Positions 11,693-23,814 of a DNA stretch of 64,000 nucleotides are shown here, piece by piece (position 1 is the stretch's first letter; every line of letters starts with the position of its first letter). The notes under the pieces are model-generated. The model saw only the letters and a list, made by a program, of their open reading frames with translations. It made no database searches and was not told the DNA's origin. The translations under genes and the position numbers were made by a program. Origin of the DNA: Trochalopteron elliotii (taxonomy: Eukaryota > Chordata > Aves > Passeriformes > Leiothrichidae); assembly GCA_024734555.1 (NCBI GenBank), contig JANPWX010000008.1:7741933-7805932 (forward strand), in the 5' to 3' direction.

Positions 11693-14658
11693 TAGAAGGA
11701 AAGAAAAAGATGAAGCAAACAAAATGGTTTATCTCTATATTAGGCACATCAGCCTACATGTACAGCACTCCTTATCTTCCAAAAAATTTCAGAAAATTCA
11801 GAAATTACATACAGAAAATGTAATTTTAAGAAGATATAGTGGCATGTTGTCATTCTAGATGTTCAAAGAATTCTTACTAGTTAGAAAGTATTTTGGGTGA
11901 TGACTTACAGCATTTTAACATATTGCAGTTAAACTATTTTTTTATTATCTCAGACTAGACTTTAAAATACTGGAGTACTTTAAAGCATTTGTTCCCAATG
12001 TATTAAGTTTATGGTGCTGCAGTATTTCTATAATATTATGCTGCTTCTGTGAGTGACACACGTTTTACGCAAGGATGGAATTTAAACAAATTTGCAGGAT
12101 TTGTATATTATATGTAGTATGTAGTTGGTGCCTCACCTGCTTTTCTAAAAAGGAAGGATTAAAACAGTAAACTACAACTCATTTCACTCATAATAAAAAC
12201 TGTGTAGAAGAAACCATTATGTCCCAACTGATTACAAAAGCCTATTTAATGAAATGCATATTTTTGAAGACTCAGAGCTACTGTAATATTTGCACTATTA
12301 TTTAAGAACCATTAAGTACAATTGTGACAGTAACGCTATTAAACATTTTATAGTCTGCTCAGTGCAGGTTTATTTTTCACATCAACTTCCACTCTTTTAC
12401 AATATTGTTCAAATAATTCAACATCTAAGCAATGCCTCACTACAACAGATTAAGGTTAGCAGGACATTTTTTTGGAAAGGCATAAAAAACAGTTTTCTGG
12501 CAAAAAGCCTACCTCATCTACATGAATGGTCGTTTAAAATAATTTGCTGTCTCTAGGTCTCTCTAACCTTGCAAAGAAAATTTTAAGTGTTTCAGAGGCA
12601 AATTTACATAAATGCAATAAAAGTTTCAAGCCTTGGATTTGTACTTCCCAAAGTACCTTTTTGCCATTAACATTTGGGTTTAATGGCAACAAAAAATGAA
12701 GCCTTTGTTCTAGCTATTTGTTGTAACAGCATCTCCTTGCAGTTCTTTAGATGAAAATATTCATTAGCTAAATTAAGTCAGAGTATGAAAGTGACTTAAA
12801 GGCAAGGAGAAAAAAGTCTAATCTTGATCAGCATGTGGAAAACATCCCCCAGGACGGCCCTGTTCCAGAGCTGATGCAGAATTTGTAGCTAACTGTACCA
12901 TTAGGGTATGATGCTACACCTTGGAGCTGACGTGGATGCACTTTTGACCCAAGGCAAATGTATGGCTGTCATAGGTTCAGAACATCATTTGACAGGTAAA
13001 AGCATGCTGTTATGAATTTTTGGTAAACAAATTGCCTTGATAAACTCGGTAAATCATATCACATTTCCATGTCTATAGCTGGTCAAAATTTAGATCTAGA
13101 TTTTTGACCTTTGATGCCTGTCTTTCTCAAACCTTTCTGATGGAAATGGCCTTGAACTAGAATCAGGATCTAAATTTTCTCCAAGTTTATGGTTGCTCAG
13201 TTATGCCAGTCAATCAAAGTATGTTCTGTTTAAAACCAAAACCATTTTTAGGCTGTATATTCCATCATGACATTTGGCCAGAAAAAGGAAAAAAAGCCTA
13301 AGTACCCATACATCAGTGTCTACACTAGTTCTGGTGACAGGAGGTATTAAAAAATATATATTTCTCACTGTGAAGGAATGCATTTCTGTGCAAAGATAAA
13401 TGGTTTTCGTTTGACATGTATGCCAGTTAAGATGGCAAACATCAAGTATACCAAGGACAGAATGGAAAGAATAGGATAACTTTTGGTGAGAAAGGAATAT
13501 GAAAAAAAAATCTCAATTATTAAGCAAGTAAACAGTAATTTAAGGCAAGTGCAATGCATTAATAAGAGCAATTAGCATCTTTGGGATAACTGCTCAGCCC
13601 TTCTCTGTGTTAAGACTCTAGACAACAAAACATTCTTGATTCCTATTACAAGGTTGATTCATGTTACATTTTAAGTTCCTGTATGCTGATAATTCTGGCA
13701 CCCATCTAAAAGAGAGTTATTTCTGTTAAGATACTTAGCATTACTCAATAATCCTCCCAAGAGTTCATTTCAGTCACTTTATCCTTGCAAATCCAAAAGA
13801 TTATTTAAGGTTTCTTTCTGTCATTTTCAAACATCACCATTGTGTGTTCCTACTGTGGCATGCCACTCAGTGCATTTTTTAAAATTAATGCTATAAAATA
13901 GCATTACCCCATGTAAGAAGGTTTTAAGACATGCAAAATCCTTTAGAAAAAAATATGAGTTTTCAAAAGCTGACAAAGATGTTTCTTAGATCTTAGATTG
14001 AAGATTTTCCCACGATGCTTATAAGAGTAACACAAATTATCTTTTTGGTTTTCCCCTCTCTCTTAAAAAAAGATTAAGACTTAAACCAAAGCTACCCTGA
14101 ATACAAAGACAAAGTTTGTGATTTTTTAGAGAAATGTAACACTTAACACTATTATATTGTACACTTAATAGAAAATATCCATAAAAATTGCAGATCAACA
14201 GGGTGGGTGTAACACGTAGTAGATCTTAAAATTGAACTTATAAATTATAAATAATTTTGGTTTTGATGTTCAGTGGTTACCAGTACAAATAACCTGGTAA
14301 TGACAGGAATTTTCTAAACATAGCATGCATAACTGTTAAAGTAAGTTGTGTTTTAAAAGACAACTTTTAACTAAGTTTACTTATATTTTACTTTCTACAA
14401 ACTTTTCATGGCTCAATTTGACTTTAAAAGTCTACATATTAACAAAACATATGACAAACCTGCCTTTATGGTGAGTTCTGTCAAGAATCTTGAGAATAAT
14501 AATAAAAAAACTTCCTTGGCTTTAAAACACAGTGTGTGTATCTTGTTGGTCATGATTGGCCTTTGCTGAGACTGAGATGCAGATTAGCTCTGGAACCAAG
14601 AACACCCACAATGAATAATTGCTCAGGAAGGAAAAACAAAATGTCTGGACTTTTTGGA

Positions 14659-14686
14659 GGGGGGGGGTTGTTTGTTTGTTTGTTTG
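14659..14686. repeat. G9 run followed by (TTTG)n
   Basis: Nine consecutive G followed by a TTTG repeat of about 4 to 5 units. Confidence 0.92.
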
Positions 14687-15329
14687 AATAATTTTTTTTC
14701 CCCTAAATTGCCATGAAAAGCAGGTAAGGGAAATGGGACATCAGAATTATAAACACAGAATTGACATTTCTAAAACAAAAATTTAGACAGGTTTTTGCAT
14801 ACATAAGGAATTTTTTCCCCTAGGCTACCTCAGAAGTTTCTTTTCTCCCAAGCACTAGTCACTCTAATGTTCCCTATAAAGCCAGCTACACCCTCAGGCC
14901 ACCACAACTATGATAAAAATATTTGAAGAGGAAAGAAATGAACACAAAGACTGAAAAATTTATTTTCCAACTTTTAGCAACTAGCTCTTTCCCCTTCTTT
15001 TCACTAATTAAAAATTCTTATTACAGGTTTTTCACTTGGCACTTCAGTGAAGTACTAGGAAATACTCCTGACTCCCCAGTGTGTTTTCACAGCTGTTGAC
15101 TGAAGGAAAAGAATATTTGACCCTGTTGTCAAAATCCTAAACTTTTTAACTATTAGGAATATTACAGAACTCTTTCATAACTTTCTTTTTCAATCCTTCT
15201 TTTCCTTTCCTCTGCCTAATCTTGTTTCCATCTTTTTCTTATTTCTTTGCCTCTTTATTTATAATAGCCTGGTCTCTCATCATCTGCCATTTTCTGCTTT
15301 TTGTTTATCTTTGTTTGTAGTAATTCATC

Positions 15330-15345
15330 TTCCTTCCTTCCTTCC
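15330..15345. repeat. (CTTC)n short tract
   Basis: About four tandem CTTC units in a pyrimidine-rich region. Confidence 0.8.
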
Positions 15346-16019
15346 AGCCCTCACTTCTGCAGGGAGATAAGATTTATATGAATATATGGAGAAAAATTTT
15401 GGTTTCATTGAAGTTGATAACACAGCTCTCACTGACATCAGAGAGACAGGATTTTAGTTGTATACTGATATTTTGTATGATACTTTCAAATAGTTTTCTC
15501 CCTTGTTTGTTTTTCACATGGATTTTTGATAAACAAATTACTTCAGAAAAGTTAAACTGCATCCCCAATTCACAGTGGTAAAAATTATATGATATCAACA
15601 CATAGTGTGACACATTTCTGAATGCACATCCTTTAGAAATTACATTCTTCAAAGTTTTGGAGCAGTAACTGCTTTTGCCCTTCTCTGAAGGGGACCTCCT
15701 CTCTCTTGTGCTCTCTTCCTTCCCATGCATCCAGTTAGGAAACAGCAAACTCTACTCCTAACTCCAGGCTGCTGAAATGGATGATACACAGAGAGGTCAT
15801 AACACAAGAACCATCAGAAAACTGTTTTCTCTAGACCTGGACCACCATCCCACAGCCCCAGGTATTTTTGTGGGATTTTCTTCACATTTTTATAGTTAGC
15901 TATTAGATATTTATAGTTTTAGTTACCAAAGGCATTTCTTTATGAGTGTATAAATACATTTCACATTAGAGTCGAATCCTCACTCATTAAAATTTAAGTC
16001 AAGACATACTTCCCTCATC

Positions 16020-16880
16020 ATTTGGGCTGCCGGAACAGTGCAGTTTTTGGAATTTTCTTTTGCAACGTTAGCAACTGAATCCTTTTAACTATTCTGTCAT
16101 TTTGCTACCTTTCTTCTGGCAGTAGCACCCCAGCACGGATGGCACGGAACATTCATCCTTGCAGATTGCTGCTTTATTCAAACAGCTGTTCCTCCTGCAC
16201 TGAATATAAGGTGGATGAGAGGAAAAAGACTTTGTGAAGCCATATTTCAGGATGAACGTTTTTATGGCTTTAGTGTTGCTTACAAATCAATTCCTCTGAG
16301 TTGGGCTACTATTAGTAGCTTTTAAGACTGCCTGGAGCTGTGTCATTCACTGCTGCTTTGACACGTTAATGCATTAATGGTAAGTGCAGGCTGACATAAC
16401 TTCTCTGAAGTACTATTACAGTAATTACCAGGAGCCTTCGATATGACACGCAAAGTTAAGAAAGGTGACAAAACAGTATGCAGATACTCATACACTCTTA
16501 AAGCATTCATTCAACACTGACAGCTCGTAATTAAGAAACTACGAAAACATTGAGGCAAGGACTGTCTGCTATATACAGTGTCAGAGAAAACAAGTGTGAA
16601 TGAAAAAGGCAATTATGGGAAAATGATGGCTGGTGCTATCAAACAATTCCATTTCAGTAAAAAGAGGTTAAGATAATCAGGGTAAAAAGTACTCAGTTGG
16701 CTCACTTCAGTTCCTTCGTAGAGAAAAATGTTAAAATCTCATTAGTGCTTTGTAAAATGATGTAAATTTGCAAAGCCATTTAGGAGGCGGCAGATGGTAG
16801 TAATGAAACCCGAGTCTGTGTTTAGAACCTTTGAAACTTGGAACAAAATGTGTTTCTGGATTTCTTCAATTACCACAGAT
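16020..16880. promoter_or_regulatory. Candidate conserved non-coding (enhancer-like) block
   Basis: This stretch stands out from its surroundings. It is repeat-free, has high word complexity, more CpG than the neighbourhood (for example GACACG, TTCGAT, ACACGC, CTCGTAA, TTCGTAG, CCCGAG) and no useful ORF. It holds clustered homeodomain-type cores, including a perfect palindrome TTAATGCATTAA at 16,366-16,377, a TAATTA at about 16,530, and E-box-like CAGATG at about 16,793. Such texture is typical of deeply conserved vertebrate non-coding elements, but conservation cannot be seen from one sequence, so this is inference. Confidence 0.3.
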
Positions 16881-19028
16881 GTGTCCTAAAGTAAATTAGT
16901 GAGATCATGGAACATTATCTGGAAAAGAAGTCTTTACCATTACAAATCATTTTACTGTATTCTTTATCAATCAGGTTTATTTTCCCTAAGACAAGCATTA
17001 CTCTGAAATACAAATTAAGAAAACTGAACATTGCCTCCTTCCATCTAAAAACACTCTTTCATCTCCCACAGGTATTGTTTCATAAACTGGTTCAGTAGAT
17101 CAAGTACTTTAATATCAAAAATTTTCAGCTGTCCTCCTTTCATTTGCAGCTAGGGACCATCATTATTTGACAATGCATTGCCTCATGGTCTGTTGACTGA
17201 AGTGCTCTATAGGGGTAATTCCTTGGAAACCTCTTTATGATGTTGTGCAACAGATGGGATTACTTTGAGCAAACAAGAGCTTCTGGCTTGAGGCTGCACA
17301 GGTATCCTTGGGATTCTGAAGGCTTTACTGAACATTTAAACATCACACCTAAGATGATGAAATGACTATTCTTAGAGACACATAGCCTCATAAGATTTCT
17401 GCAGGTCTTTCACTCTTGGTAGACATGTGAAAAGAAATGTGTAACCATGTAATATGGACTCAAAAAAATTAAACCTTCTAAAGGCCATTCAATACATTTG
17501 AAGCTAACTCAAGGGGACTGGGGTTTTTTGCTTGCATATAAAGAGGTGAATAGTGGAATTAACTTTTTCATAAGGTTTATTTTATATTGTTGAAACTCTT
17601 CCTTTCCTGCTAAAAACCCTTCTCAAACAGACTATTATTTCCTTCACATCCCAGACTGTAAATGTCAGGTCAAGAAATAGCCTCCCGTAAACTCATATGT
17701 GATACTTGTATTATAACCACTTTAAGCATGTAAAGAGTTAACTCTTTTAGGAAAACATATTTTCAAATCACCACAGCTAAAGCTAAATCAGTGTTTTGCA
17801 AGAACAAGAGCTGATTAAGGACATCAACATTTGGATGTTAATTGTCTACAACCATAAACTATTTCTATATTTAGCCAGACACATTTTAAATCACTGCAGT
17901 TTATTTTATAATCTGAAATGAACAGCAAGAATATGAGTGATATTTTAACTGATTCATAAATATTTAAAAGTCTGATGATTTTCAATCATATCTTTCTGCA
18001 TTCTGCTTTTCATAAATACTCAATTTAGTGACAGGCTATTTTCAGCAAAATAGCACAATTATCATTCTACTAGGAAAAAAATTAAAATAACAGAAAATCT
18101 TTAAGACTAGGAAGTTCCTTAGCATGATTTATTACCTAAAAAGTACTAATATATTTCACAAGCATGCTAAACCTGTATTTCTGTTGCTCCTATTCAGAAA
18201 TTCCAGTTTCCAGCTTCCCAGTTTGATATATGGTTCTTCATACGTCTCAAGTTTTTCACTGTTGTCATAAATACAAAGTTGATTTGACATCAATAATTAT
18301 TTTTATTCTTCCCAGGCAAGACAATTTGAACTTAAATAATAAATATATTATATTCAATAAATAATATACTTCTTAGGAAAAAAAAACATACCGGGGGCTT
18401 TTTGGTGGGAAAATTTAGAAGAAAATATTTCTCTGCTCTTTCTACACCATACAGAAGTTTTAGGTTTAAATGTAAACTAACTTCATAGACAAGATTTTAC
18501 CTGTTAAGAAATATCAGCCCATTTAGGCAAAGCAATGTTAGACATGAACTATGATATGTTGGAACATTCAAACACTACATATGAATATAGAAATACATAC
18601 ATTTATAAATACAGATGTTTTGTCTGATATTTTATTCCCCCACCATAACTTGATGTTTTTGAATAGCCAGTTATTTGGAGCATAAGATGACAACCAATGG
18701 TGTTTTTCTAGCAATAAAATGCTTTGTAGCCACACTCAGTTCCCTGGTAATTGGAAGCTGACTCTCATGCAATGCACTATAACAGTACAGTATTGACTAT
18801 AGCTCTTCACTCATTGAACATGCTGTCTTAACCTCTGTGCAATAACTAACTTGTAATCCCATCACTAGGCCCAAAAACAAAGCTGCTTTCAAGAAATGTA
18901 ATAGCTGAATATCATAAACATACTCTTTTCACAGACCTACTGTTCCCTGAACTAAACCAGCAAAAGTAAAAGCCTGGAAAGTGCTCTTTCCAACGTCATT
19001 AAAAGTATTTAAAATAAAATTCTTCAGA

Positions 19029-19036
19029 TGACGTCA
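19029..19036. promoter_or_regulatory. Perfect CRE palindrome (TGACGTCA)
   Basis: A full 8-bp CREB/ATF consensus palindrome, followed 6 bases later by a TGATGACA half-site-like sequence. The palindrome includes a CpG, which is scarce in this window. Whether it lies in an active promoter or enhancer cannot be told from sequence; no TATA box or CpG island accompanies it. Confidence 0.35.
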
Positions 19037-22000
19037 TGCTGTGATGACAAAGACTCATATAATACAGAGTTAGTAATTATACTCATGTCTGTCAGTAGCA
19101 ACTCAGTAGCTGCTCCTCAAAACAAATCAAATTCCTTCGTGAAGAAAGTGTATTTTCAGGACAAGTGAAAAACAAGTACCCAAAACAAGACAACACTTGG
19201 TTACTGCAAATTAAGTTGCTTTAAGAGTCACAGTTGAAGGAGATCTTTAAGTTACTTAACTACACCATGATATTTAGAAATCATAATAACTTCCTTCTGT
19301 AAAAGAAATAAAGGATATTAAAGGAAAATTATGTATAGCTCCATACAACACACAGAAGGATTTACTTTCTTAACATGAATAATATGAAGATTTAGGTTGA
19401 ACTTATCCAATTTATGAGGGAAACATAGCTATGAAGCGTCACGTTAATATGTTTTGATTTTTTTTTTTTTTTGATGGGGAAGAAGACAAGGAAATCCATC
19501 AGAAATACAGATGTTGTATCCAAGTTCAGTTCCATCTTCAGAACTACTTCAAACGAGAAAATCCAAAATTAAAGAAAAACCTTTGAATTATACAGCACTG
19601 CAATACATCAAAATGAAGAGAAGCATCGCTAGGAACTACACAGGTTGTGTTCAATTAAACACAGAAAGTAAATCCAGCAGGTCAGATGAGAATAAACATA
19701 TATAGAAACAGCTATTAAAGATTTACACATGCATATTATACTGTAGATTATGATCAAAAAGTTCTGTGTTAGGGAACAGATGACCACAAATACTTTACTG
19801 AAGTAGTGAGCTTTTTCAAGTACATTTGAGTGTAACAAACAACACTGCATAGAGGTGGATAATGTTGAAAACAACTTTAGAAAATCTAATATAAAAAGGG
19901 TTACTAGACAACTTAACTTGTTGCACATGAATAAAAAACAGTTTCAACTCTACATATTTAGAGTGAAATATTCAGATGTATCACTTCTGGAGTTACTACG
20001 AATTCTTTTGTAGAGTTTTGTCTATTTTAACAATAGCAATTTCTTTTTAATGCAGTTTTAGGAACGGTATTGTAATGTGCTCTTTTCCATAGCACATCAT
20101 AAATCTTCATAGTAGCCAGGATGCATGTTGGGCTCCAGACTACTCATTCAGTGAAGGCTAAGATTTATGAACTGAAAACAGATAAACATACTTTTTAATT
20201 TTCAAATTATGAATTCTGACATCACAGAACATAAACCTTTGACATAAAAATCCATCTATCAGGATCTAATCTAAAACTGGACACAAGACAATAGAAGGAA
20301 TGGTTCACTCCATTTCTATCAATCCTTTATTTCACAACAATAAATCTCAAATCAGTGCAAACTACTGGGAAAACCTAAAGCCACTAGCAAAGAATCCCCA
20401 GGAAAAAATAAGGAAAGGATGTACTTCAGAGTTTCTTTTTATGAAGGAAACACAAGAACCTTGAGCAATAGTCTGTCTGGAAATCATCTTTGCAGAAGCA
20501 AGACATTTATACAATGCCTAATGTACTGCATTCCTCTGTCATAAAGATTTCATAAGTCTGGAGCAAAATAAACAGGATGACTGAAGCAACAGCCTTGGGG
20601 AAACAAGTAAATAGAACTCATTTCATATGCAAAAACAATAATGAGGAAAGATCAGTTGCTGCAGTTCTAATAACAAACAACAGATGGTTCATAACAGAAA
20701 CTTAAATAACACTGTGTGTTTCAGGTGAGCAATCCACACCAGAGACGAGTATTTTCTGTCACTCCCCTAGATTTTCATTTTGCTTTGGAAGTGCAAAGCA
20801 AGTGCCCCAGCATCCTGGTCTTCCCCACAGTATTTTCTTGCTGCACATGGGTGTTTCTGTGATACAGAATAACTGGAGTGGTCCCCAAAGCTCCCCTCTT
20901 TCTCAGCCAACATATACCAAGAGGGTTTCTGGCAACAAAAGCTAATAGAATAACAAAATAACTTAAAATGGCTGTGCTGGATACAGTTCCAAGCTATAGT
21001 TAACAAAATTCACATATCTGCACCTTTCCGTATGATCATTGTACTGAAAAACAAAATACTGCTATTCTCAGCAGGACCTGACAGCAGGGGAGTATTTGCT
21101 TCAGGTTTCAGGCAAGAGCAAAACATTTTATCACTGTGGCAATCTAAGCTATATACACAGGTTTTCTGCCATAATCCTCTCCTGCCTAAATTTTACCCCA
21201 TACCTACAAGGAAGACAATGGTATCTCATTCCTCATATTTGATTTGTTGTTGATCCCATGCAAATTTAATGCTCAGAACAGTAGCTACAGCAAAAGGTAG
21301 TTTTTCATATTTGAAAATGAGGAAGAAGAGGTTACAAACCTGAGGTGGATAGTAGTTTTGCCTTATGTCTAAAAGCAATTGAACAAATTAATTAACTATA
21401 TCTTCAGAAAAAGCAACGCTATGTACATTTTTTTCAAAATACATCCTTCAGGTTTCACATTCCAAAGCCTGGATTTAACTTGAAACAAATCTGGAAGTGG
21501 CCAGGAAAAAAAGGACATCATTTGGACTAATGGACAAGTGTCATGCACTATTTCTATCAAATACATTGGGGTTTACATCATATTTAAAATACTAAAGCAT
21601 AGTATTATTTTTTTTATGGATATATGAAGCAATTGCAAGATTCATAATCTTAACACATGCCTCCTCTAGCTGAAGTGACACAACAGGAATCAAGTATTTA
21701 TGTCTGGCTGTGGTATAACTGCAATTGAGATAACTACTGAAAGAGCTCAGGCTTGGCAATCTGCCTATGTGTTTGTGACCATCCACTTTTACCTTTACCC
21801 ATTCCTAAACACAGGGTGGCCACAACAACCTAGCCCCAATCTCTGAGAATCCTGAGTCTTAAGCAGAATTAGTGGCAGTTTTCCTGTGGTACTAAAATAT
21901 CCCAAGGTATCAATAGTTCAGCTTCTGCATTAGCTCCTGTAGCTTATTCTTTAAAGTAAAAAAAAATGGGTTATTTTAGACATTCAAAATTAATCTGATT

Positions 22001-22376
22001 TTGCAAAGGAGCTTGCACAGCTACATTGGACTACTGAACTGTGATAACAACCTTTATCCTTATAGTCCAATAGATGAAATAAATTGAAACAAAGATTCCT
22101 TAACAAAGGCTCCAGAACATCCAGAGTATATTTCTACATTTAAATTCAGATATTTGATAGTTTTCTTACTTTTATCTTTGCACATCCTTGATTACAAAGG
22201 CACCTTTTCCAGCTCTACATGAAGTAGCAATTTACATAAAAGCTATAGTTGCCTAAGAGTAGAAAATACATTCAAGATGAAGATAAATTCAAAGATGCAT
22301 AAATAGGCATGTAGAGAACTGCAAAATAGCTTCCTAGCTGTAGGTTGCAGTTCACCTGTAGGTTCAAGAAGCAATT

Positions 22377-22405
22377 AAAAAAACAAACAAACAAACAAAA
22401 AAAAC
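22377..22405. repeat. (CAAA)n / A-rich repeat
   Basis: A-run followed by three to four CAAA units and a second A-run of eight. It could be the A-rich tail of an old retroposon, but no body was recognised upstream. Confidence 0.85.
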
Positions 22406-23257
22406 CTGTGCTCCAACCAACCTGTTTATGATTTCAAATATGAAATGCACATGACTCAGAGTAAGCTACAGATATGCAAAGTGAAACACCAAATATTGAA
22501 GTCACTTGCAAAACCTGAGGACATATATACATACACTTTTTTTTTCTCATGCACCTGAATATATCTACAGTGACAGGCATTAGCGATGTGTATGTCTACT
22601 GCTAATGGAAAACATGAAACTAAGTAAAATTCAACACAGATGCAAATAACATCTTTGGGACCAAAACATCACCCTGTCTGTTCAGAAAAAAACCCACGAA
22701 CATTACTTCTCTAGGTCACAAAAAAAAAGGTGTTATGGGACTGAGCTTGGACAACATAACTTGAGAATGCATTTGAGATATGGGAAATATAAATATTTCA
22801 AGTAATTGCATTCCAAGAAATTCTGAAAAGCACACAAAAACAATAAATACATAAATGATTGTCCTAAACATTTTTTTTTTATTTACTATTTGTCAAGGAG
22901 AGAAATGTTTTATCCATTTTGGAGGAAAGCAACCTCTAGGAGTTGTAAATGAAATGAAAGTCACCTGTTACTTTACATGCCAAATATATATGTTAATTGC
23001 CACATAGTCAAGCTTTTCCAGAAGACTCTAAATATTTAACGTTTTCTAGGCCTCCTTGTTATGCTGAAGGTGCATTTGATCACAGGTTTCATATGCTCAT
23101 ACACAAGAATATGACCCCTGCATAGCAGAGGATAATTCCTAAACCTTGCATGCCTATAACTGGTTCTGTTTCTGGAGATCAGGATGGACAAGTGACACAC
23201 CTGTGACAGCAGACAGGCCATGCTAAGTGCTGGGCTCTGCAGCACAGGCCGCTCAGG

Positions 23258-23814
23258 GCACATGTCATGGCTTGAAAGCAAAACGAGTGAGAGGCTCCAA
23301 GTCAGAAATACAATTTAATAGGAAGAAGAAAAAAAAAAGGTAAAATAAAATAAATGCAATAATACAAAAGACCACTGGCAGAGTCAGAATACAACCTGAG
23401 CGGGATGATGGAAGCAGTGATCCCATAGAAAGGTCTGGTAGCTCTGATCCTCTGGGAATCCAGTGGGTAAGGTCCCCATATTGTCCCAAATCCCAGATTA
23501 TATCCAGGTGAGAATGCTTGGCTCCTCCCCCTGGGCGGAGCACCTCACAATGGGATAATGAGTCATACATGGGGTCCTTAATGGCCCATTAAAGAGAGAT
23601 AACTATGATATCTATGAGTCATTCAGCAGGCCATTAACAGAAGACCCACTGACAAAAGACCCCTTAACAGAAGACCCCTTAACAGAAGACCACTTAACAG
23701 AAGCGGGAGGGGGAAATCTGGAAGAACACTGCTTCAACAATGGGTTACAACAGTTCATGAAGGTGGTGATAGAATACTTTGTGCATATCTTATACTACAA
23801 CCCAGGACAGCACA
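23258..23814 (-). mobile_element. Solo LTR of an endogenous retrovirus, ERVL-type candidate, with 5-bp TSD
   Basis: The element proper spans 23,263-23,809 (547 bp) and starts TG and ends CA on the plus strand. It is flanked by the 5-bp direct repeat GCACA at 23,258-23,262 and 23,810-23,814, so both ends are exact. Read on the minus strand it has the order of a retroviral LTR: a U3 beginning TGTCCTGGGTTG, a 15-bp tandem array, a GC-rich GAGGTGCTCCGCCCAGGGGG-like block, a TATA-like GGATATAATC, then TTGTATTCTGACTCTGCCAG and an ATTAAA polyadenylation-type signal before the end. The sequence resembles LTRs I associate with passerine ERVs. The 5-bp duplication fits ERVL more than ERVK (6 bp). No internal gag, pol or env lies next to it, so it is most likely a recombination product. 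Confidence 0.85.
23634..23704. repeat. 15-bp tandem array inside the LTR
   Basis: About 4.7 units of a TTAACAGAAGACCCC-like 15-mer. The first two units are slightly diverged (TGACAAAAGACCCC appears once, with one base missing). The array lies within the U3 portion of the minus-strand LTR, where tandem units often act as enhancer repeats. Confidence 0.9.

Larger units (their letters stand above)
11700..15990. other. Non-coding AT-rich stretch
   Basis: Unique sequence without a recognised repeat family apart from the G-run with TTTG repeats near 14.67 kb and a CCTT tract near 15.33 kb. A 124-codon minus ORF at 15,374-15,748 has a plausible-looking middle part (a cysteine-containing FNFSE...SEVIC segment) but no good donor, so I do not call it a gene. 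Confidence 0.4.
16890..23255. other. Long non-coding stretch
   Basis: AT-rich unique sequence with short chance ORFs. Apart from a CRE-like site at 19,029, a T-run near 19,458 and an A/CA-rich repeat near 22,380, nothing was recognised. No tRNA-like or long hairpin structure was noticed. Confidence 0.4.

Noticed and set aside
13365..13571. Hydrophobic 68-codon minus ORF
   Set aside because: Composition follows the T-rich strand; no splice sites or charged pattern typical of a membrane protein.
15374..15748. 124-codon minus ORF with some protein-like stretches
   Set aside because: No donor and only a weak acceptor; overlapped by an equally open plus-strand ORF of 67 codons.
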